In this document: positions 59,465 through 64,000 of the stretch, piece after piece
Numbering within the stretch: the stretch's first letter is position 1
How the letters are laid out: each line of letters starts with the position of its first letter
Assembly: GCF_947502415.1 (NCBI RefSeq)
Contig: NZ_CANMZV010000021.1
Location: 16,559 to 80,558 of the forward strand
Origin: an uncultured Photobacterium sp.
GTDB lineage: Bacteria > Pseudomonadota > Gammaproteobacteria > Enterobacterales > Vibrionaceae
Direction: 5' to 3'
DNA length: 64,000 bases
Notes under the pieces: model-generated
Told to the model about the DNA's origin: nothing
Databases searched by the model: none
Seen by the model: the letters and a program-made list of their open reading frames with translations, nothing else
Program-made: the position numbers and the translations under genes

Positions 59465-62089
59465 ATGTACATGAGCACTGATGAGATTCGCCGTGCGTAT
59501 CTTGCGTTTTTTGAGAGCAAAGGTCACCAGATCGTAGAAAGCTCTTCTCTTGTACCTGCTAACGACCCAACACTGTTGTTTACCAATGCAGGTATGAACC
59601 AGTTTAAAGATACATTTTTAGGTATGGAAAAGCGCAGCTACACTCGAGCGACTACAGCTCAGCGCTGTGTACGTGCTGGTGGTAAGCACAATGACCTTGA
59701 AAATGTAGGTTTTACAGCCCGTCACCATACATTCTTCGAAATGCTGGGTAATTTCAGTTTCGGTGATTATTTCAAGCAAGATGCGATCAAGTACGCGTGG
59801 GAATTTCTGACTGACGTGCTTAAGCTTCCTCAGGACCGCCTGCTGGTGACTGTCTATGAGACTGATGACGAAGCATTCGATATCTGGAATAAAGAAGTAG
59901 GAATTCCAGCTGATCGTATCGTTCGTATCGGTGACAAGAAAGGCGGTAAGCCTTATGAGTCAGATAACTTCTGGCAGATGGGTGACACTGGTCCTTGTGG
60001 TCCGTGTACTGAGATCTTCTTTGATCACGGCGAGCACATTTGGGGTGGCCGTCCTGGTACGCCGGAAGAAGATGGTGACCGTTTCATCGAAATTTGGAAC
60101 AACGTATTTATGCAGTTCAACCGTCAGGCCGACGGTAAGATGGAACCGCTACCAAAGCCTTCTGTTGATACCGGTATGGGTATCGAACGTATTGCGGCGA
60201 TCATGCAGGGTGTTCACTCGAACTACGAGATTGATATCTTCCAGACGCTAATTAAAGAAGCGGCGGCAGTTATTGGTCATGATGATCTGTCAAACCAGTC
60301 GCTACGCGTTGTTGCCGACCACATCCGTTCATGTGCATACCTGATTGTTGATGGTGTAATGCCATCAAATGAAGGCCGTGGTTACGTACTTCGTCGTATT
60401 ATCCGTCGTGCAGTTCGTCACGGTAACAAGCTGGGCGCGAAGGGTGCTTTCTTCTACAAACTTGTTGGTCCTCTGGCTGAGATCATGGGTACAGCCGGTA
60501 CTGAGCTGAAGAAGCAGCAGGAAATGGTTGAGAAGGTACTGAAGATCGAAGAAGAGAACTTCGGCCGTACTCTTGACCGCGGTATGACAATTTTGAACGA
60601 AGCTCTCGATAACCTGGATGGCAAGGTGCTGGACGGTGAAACAGTATTTAAACTGTACGACACCTACGGTTTCCCTGCTGACTTGACTAACGATGTTGCT
60701 CGCGAACGTGGTTTCTCTATCGATGAAGAAGGCTTCAACGATGCAATGGAAGCCCAGCGCCAGCGCGCCCGTGAAGCAGGCCAGTTCGGTGTTGACTACA
60801 ACGATGCAATTAAAGTTGAAGCGACAACTGAGTTTAATGGTTACTCTGTGGCGGAAGGTGAAAGTGAGGTTGTTGCTCTGTTTCGTGACGGTGCTGCAGT
60901 AGACAGCGTCAGCGCAGGTGAAGAAGCGCTTGTGGTACTGAATAATACTCCTTTCTATGCTGAGTCAGGTGGCCAGTGTGGTGATACCGGTGTAATGACT
61001 GCTGCTGGTGTGAAATTCGACGTTGCTGATACTCAGAAGTTCGGTGCTGCGATTGGCCACAAAGGTACACTGGCAGAAGGTGCACTGAAAGTGGGTGACA
61101 AGCTGACTGCGACAGTTGATGCGGCACGCCGCGCGGCAATTAGCCTGAACCACTCTGCAACGCACCTGTTGCATGCAGCACTACGTAACCTTCTGGGTGA
61201 GCATGTTGCGCAGAAAGGTTCTTTGGTTAAACCAGAATCACTGCGTTTTGACTTCTCTAACCTAGAAGCGGTGAAGCCAGAGCAACTACGTGAAGTTGAG
61301 AGTGTGGTGAACGAGCAGATCCGTCTGAACCACTCTATCGATACCGACATCATGGATATCGAGGCTGCGAAAACTAAGGGGGCTATGGCCCTGTTTGGCG
61401 AAAAATATGACGATGAAGTTCGTGTATTGAGCATGGGTGAATTCTCTACCGAGCTTTGTGGTGGTATCCATGCCAAGAATACGGGTGATATCGGCCTGTT
61501 CAAGATTGTTTCTGAAGGTGGCATCGCTGCCGGTATCCGTCGAATTGAGGCGGTAACTGGTGAGGCTGCAATTGCGGCTCTGCATGATCAGGAAGCATTG
61601 CTGGCTGAAACAGCAAGCCTGGTGAAATCAGATGTAGCTTCAGTAGCAACGAAAGTCAGTGCGTTGGTTGCTCACAGTAAGCAACTTGAGAAAGAAATCC
61701 AACAACTGAAAGATAAGCTGGCGGCGCAAGAAAGTGCGGGTCTTATCAATCAGGCACAAGAGATCAATGGCGTGAAAGTATTGATTTCGAAGCTGGACGG
61801 TGCAGACAACAAAGCACTACGTGGCATGGTTGACGAGCTGAAGAACCAGCTGGGCAGCGGTGTTGTCGTACTGGGTAATGTTAATGGCGACAAAGTTGGC
61901 TTGATTGCCGGTGTAACCAAAGATTTGACTGGCAAAGTTAAAGCGGGTGAGTTGGTTAACCTGGTTGCTCAGCAAGTTGGCGGTAAAGGTGGCGGTCGTC
62001 CGGACATGGCTCAGGCGGGTGGTACGGATGCTGCTGCACTTCCTGCTGCTCTGGAATCAGTAACTCCTTGGTTGTCCGAGAAACTGTAA
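59465..62089 (+). CDS. alaS: Alanyl-tRNA synthetase
   Basis: Charges tRNA-Ala and edits mischarged serine or glycine. It is 874 residues (E. coli 876). The class II core opens with STDEIRRAYLAFFESKGH. The editing domain zinc site is HSATHLLHAALR (HxxxH) plus CGGIHAKNTG. The C-terminal C-Ala domain ends GGGRPDMAQAGG. The frame begins at 59417, but the ATG at 59465 has AGGAT seven bases before and aligns with E. coli. lysC follows after 19 bases. Confidence 0.98.
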   Translation: MYMSTDEIRRAYLAFFESKGHQIVESSSLVPANDPTLLFTNAGMNQFKDTFLGMEKRSYTRATTAQRCVRAGGKHNDLENVGFTARHHTFFEMLGNFSFGDYFKQDAIKYAWEFLTDVLKLPQDRLLVTVYETDDEAFDIWNKEVGIPADRIVRIGDKKGGKPYESDNFWQMGDTGPCGPCTEIFFDHGEHIWGGRPGTPEEDGDRFIEIWNNVFMQFNRQADGKMEPLPKPSVDTGMGIERIAAIMQGVHSNYEIDIFQTLIKEAAAVIGHDDLSNQSLRVVADHIRSCAYLIVDGVMPSNEGRGYVLRRIIRRAVRHGNKLGAKGAFFYKLVGPLAEIMGTAGTELKKQQEMVEKVLKIEEENFGRTLDRGMTILNEALDNLDGKVLDGETVFKLYDTYGFPADLTNDVARERGFSIDEEGFNDAMEAQRQRAREAGQFGVDYNDAIKVEATTEFNGYSVAEGESEVVALFRDGAAVDSVSAGEEALVVLNNTPFYAESGGQCGDTGVMTAAGVKFDVADTQKFGAAIGHKGTLAEGALKVGDKLTATVDAARRAAISLNHSATHLLHAALRNLLGEHVAQKGSLVKPESLRFDFSNLEAVKPEQLREVESVVNEQIRLNHSIDTDIMDIEAAKTKGAMALFGEKYDDEVRVLSMGEFSTELCGGIHAKNTGDIGLFKIVSEGGIAAGIRRIEAVTGEAAIAALHDQEALLAETASLVKSDVASVATKVSALVAHSKQLEKEIQQLKDKLAAQESAGLINQAQEINGVKVLISKLDGADNKALRGMVDELKNQLGSGVVVLGNVNGDKVGLIAGVTKDLTGKVKAGELVNLVAQQVGGKGGGRPDMAQAGGTDAAALPAALESVTPWLSEKL

Positions 62090-62108
62090 GAATACTTGGA
62101 GAGGTGAA

Positions 62109-63287
62109 GTGGCACTATTAGTGCAGAAATTTGGTGGTACTTCGGTAGGTTGTATCGAACGCATTGAAGCAGTCGCTGAGCGCGTGATAAAGGCGCGCCA
62201 GCAAGGTCATCAAATAGTAGTGGTAGTTTCGGCCATGGCTGGTGAAACGAACCGCTTACTTGGTTTGGCTAAGCAGATTGATGAAGTACCAACACAGCGC
62301 GAGCTGGACGTACTTCTGTCAACGGGGGAGCAGGTAACAATAGCGTTGCTTGCTATGGCATTGAACAAACGTGGGTTTAATGCCACTTCCTTGACGGCAG
62401 ATCAAGTTACTATCCGGACGGATAATGCATTTAATAATGCCAGCATCATTCAGGTAGAAACCGATAATCTGACTACATTACTCGACCAGGGCAACATTGT
62501 TGTCGTGGCCGGGTTTCAGGGGCGTGATGGCAACAATAACATCACGACCCTTGGCCGTGGTGGCTCTGACACCACGGCAGTTGCTATTGCCGGCGCGCTG
62601 GATGCAGACGAGTGCCAGATTTTTACGGATGTTGATGGTGTCTATACAACAGACCCGCGCTTAGTGCCGCAAGCTCGTCGCCTAGAGGTTGTTCATTTTG
62701 ATGATATGACGTCGATGGCACGAAATGGTGCGAAAGTGCTACAATTACAGTCAGTTGAATATGCACAGCAACACCGTGTTCCTTTGAGGGTTCTTTCTTC
62801 GTTTGAAGAAGGAGAGGGGACACTGGTCAGTTTCGACAGCTCTGCCGCATCAGATATAGTTGGGATAGCAATTAAGAATCAGCAAACTTTGCTAGAAATT
62901 GATATGCCGCTATCGGAACTACAGGAGCAATTGAACCTGTTTGGGATGACTGGTTGGTGCAAGGCAGTGAATGCAGATTTAACGCAATTTGTTACAGCAA
63001 ATGACGATTTGGCACGCCTAAGGCTTGTGCTGGATAAAAAGATGCACCAGGTAGCTGCCGTATCAACCCTGTCTGTCGTCGGGGATGATATGTCAGGTAA
63101 GGCCGAGAGTATTTTGGCCGAGCTTGTCGAGGGGGAGATTTTGGTTCGTCAGTATAAACGGTCGACTCGTTGCCTCACATTGTTGATAAATGAGGAAGAT
63201 CATCAATTAGCTGTAAATATCGTCCACAAAAGGTTTGTGGTTGAGCCGGAAAGTCTGGATAATCGACCACTTCTCGCTGTTTCTTGA
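62109..63287 (+). CDS. lysC: Aspartate kinase
   Basis: Phosphorylates aspartate, the first step to lysine, threonine and methionine. It is a monofunctional enzyme of 392 residues. KFGGTSVG at 7-14 and GRGGSDTTAVAIAGAL near 148-163 are catalytic signatures; TDVDGVYTTDPR follows. Only a short, divergent C-terminal region (from about 255) remains for ACT-type regulation, shorter than E. coli LysC (449), so feedback specificity cannot be predicted. The start is GTG 62109 behind GGAGAGG. Placement between alaS and csrA is characteristic of Vibrionaceae and some relatives. The gene name follows common usage and is not certain. Confidence 0.9.
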   Translation: MALLVQKFGGTSVGCIERIEAVAERVIKARQQGHQIVVVVSAMAGETNRLLGLAKQIDEVPTQRELDVLLSTGEQVTIALLAMALNKRGFNATSLTADQVTIRTDNAFNNASIIQVETDNLTTLLDQGNIVVVAGFQGRDGNNNITTLGRGGSDTTAVAIAGALDADECQIFTDVDGVYTTDPRLVPQARRLEVVHFDDMTSMARNGAKVLQLQSVEYAQQHRVPLRVLSSFEEGEGTLVSFDSSAASDIVGIAIKNQQTLLEIDMPLSELQEQLNLFGMTGWCKAVNADLTQFVTANDDLARLRLVLDKKMHQVAAVSTLSVVGDDMSGKAESILAELVEGEILVRQYKRSTRCLTLLINEEDHQLAVNIVHKRFVVEPESLDNRPLLAVS

Positions 63288-63331
63288 GCAGTGACCATTT
63301 ACGCTATTCGTTAATGGAGGCGTAAATATTG

Positions 63332-63360
63332 TTGGATAATAAACGTTAAACTCTTATAAA
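63332..63360 (+). promoter_or_regulatory. csrA promoter
   Basis: -35 TTGGAT (63332-63337), 17 bp, -10 TATAAA (63355-63360), ending 26 bp before the csrA ATG. Confidence 0.65.
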
Positions 63361-63386
63361 ACTGAGATTACTCAAGGAGCATCCGA

Positions 63387-63584
63387 ATGCTAATTTTGAC
63401 ACGTCGCGTAGGTGAAACGCTAATGATCGGTGATGAAGTCACTGTGACTGTATTGGGCGTTAAAGGTAACCAGGTTCGCATTGGTGTAAATGCACCAAAA
63501 GAAGTATCTGTACACCGTGAAGAAATCTACATGCGCATTCAAGCGGAAAAGGAAACCGGCACCCAAGGTTCTGGTAACTACTAA
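63387..63584 (+). CDS. csrA: Carbon storage regulator CsrA
   Basis: RNA-binding global post-transcriptional regulator, 65 residues (E. coli 61). MLILTRRVGETLMIGDEVTV and VRIGVNAPKEVSVHREEIY are diagnostic; L4 and R44 of the RNA-binding face are present. CAAGGAG gives a strong ribosome-binding site. Its activity is controlled by Csr small RNAs induced through BarA-UvrY; barA is at 36842. A terminator follows. Confidence 0.99.
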   Translation: MLILTRRVGETLMIGDEVTVTVLGVKGNQVRIGVNAPKEVSVHREEIYMRIQAEKETGTQGSGNY

Positions 63585-63597
63585 TTCGAAGAAGGTC

Positions 63598-63621
63598 GGC
63601 CATTAATTGCTGGCCTTTTTT
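63598..63621 (+). terminator. csrA terminator
   Basis: GGCCA (63598-63602) pairs with TGGCC (63611-63615) around TTAATTGC, followed by six T. Confidence 0.88.
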
Positions 63622-63771
63622 GTGCCTGTGATTTACTGGTACGCATAGTGGGAATTACGCCACTTTATTGAAAATAAGTAAGTTAGTGTGGTGTTTACGT
63701 AGGATTAATTGTCGTATTGGCTATTAAGTGTGCGTACGCACGGTGAATGTCATTTTTTCATGATAAAGTGT

Positions 63772-63799
63772 TTGACTTATTTTCGGCTGGCAGTAATAT
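63772..63799 (+). promoter_or_regulatory. tRNA operon promoter
   Basis: -35 TTGACT (63772-63777), 16 bp, -10 TAATAT (63794-63799), then a GC-rich GAGCCCCC discriminator, as in promoters under stringent control. Confidence 0.75.
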
Positions 63800-63814
63800 G
63801 AGCCCCCGCAAGAC

Positions 63815-63906
63815 GGTGAGGTGGCCGAGAGGCTGAAGGCGCTCCCCTGCTAAGGGAGTATACGGTTTATCCCGTATCGAGGGTTCGAATCCCTCCTTCA
63901 CCGCCA
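63815..63906 (+). tRNA. serX: tRNA-Ser (GCT anticodon)
   Basis: A complete 92-base tRNA with the long variable arm of serine tRNAs. The anticodon stem CTCCC/GGGAG closes loop CTGCTAA with anticodon GCT at 63849-63851, reading AGC and AGU. The T-arm GGGTTCGAATCCC and encoded CCA end (63904-63906) are present. The symbol is by analogy only. Confidence 0.96.
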
Positions 63907-63927
63907 TTTCTTGCAACGATTATCTGC

Positions 63928-64000
63928 GCGTCCGTAGCTCAGCTGGATAGAGTACCTGGCTACGAACCAGGCGGTCGGAGGTTCGAATCCTCCCGGACGC
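63928..64000 (+). tRNA. tRNA-Arg (ACG anticodon), cut by the window edge
   Basis: 73 bases from GCGTCCG to the matching CGGACGC. The anticodon stem CCTGG/CCAGG closes loop CTACGAA with anticodon ACG at 63962-63964; A34 is normally modified to inosine to read CGU, CGC and CGA. The discriminator and CCA lie beyond the window. In Vibrionaceae further tRNA-Arg copies commonly follow. Confidence 0.95.

Noticed and set aside
62090..62108. Lysine riboswitch before lysC
   Set aside because: Only 19 bp separate alaS and lysC, too short for a riboswitch.

Overview
The window is a continuous stretch of core chromosome from a gamma-proteobacterium of the family Vibrionaceae. Gene order, the csrA / tRNA-Ser(GCT) / tRNA-Arg(ACG) end and protein similarity recalled from memory suggest Photobacterium or a close relative; the genus is an inference. 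No prophage, insertion sequence, CRISPR array or rRNA operon was seen. Most loci are ordinary housekeeping genes. The interest lies in regulatory sites and in places where this genome departs from the usual gene order.

Layout. 1-2340: sprT and metK on the minus strand, with a MetJ-type operator at metK and a PurR-type box before the divergent tkt. 2344-8117: tkt, epd, pgk and fbaA (pentose phosphate, PLP precursor and glycolysis). 8329-11551: mscS, a YbaK-type deacylase, decayed remnants of argO and argP joined head to head, and yggE. 11676-18656: serA, rpiA, fau, 6S RNA and zapA on the minus strand, then ygfB, ubiH and ubiI on the plus strand; the usual pepP is absent. 18911-21102: a lone gcvH, ytfK, and a three-gene operon of a UPF0251 (DUF134) regulator, a NifX-like protein and an NqrM-like membrane protein, preceded by two copies of one palindrome. 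21135-27289: a second YbaK-type gene, ygfZ, sdhE, ygfX, an HBM-type chemoreceptor and nadB.

27670-36741: the envelope-stress operon rpoE-rseA-rseB-rseC, then lepA, lepB, rnc, era, recO, pdxJ and acpS, several with overlapping start and stop codons. 36842-47480: barA (minus), rlmD, relA, mazG, pyrG and eno. 47747-54057: ftsB, ispD, ispF, truD, surE, pcm, nlpD and rpoS; nlpD carries five 75-bp in-frame repeats. 54156-64000: mutS (minus), pncC, recA with an SOS box, recX, alaS, lysC, csrA, tRNA-Ser and a tRNA-Arg cut by the window edge.

Functional links: BarA, CsrA, RelA, RpoS and RpoE are global stress and growth regulators lying within 40 kb. YtfK, a known SpoT stimulator in E. coli, adds a second (p)ppGpp input. 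The UPF0251-NifX-NqrM operon looks like a small self-regulated iron-cofactor module and is the best candidate for an under-described system. Start sites were chosen from ribosome-binding sites and family alignment from memory; no database search was run.
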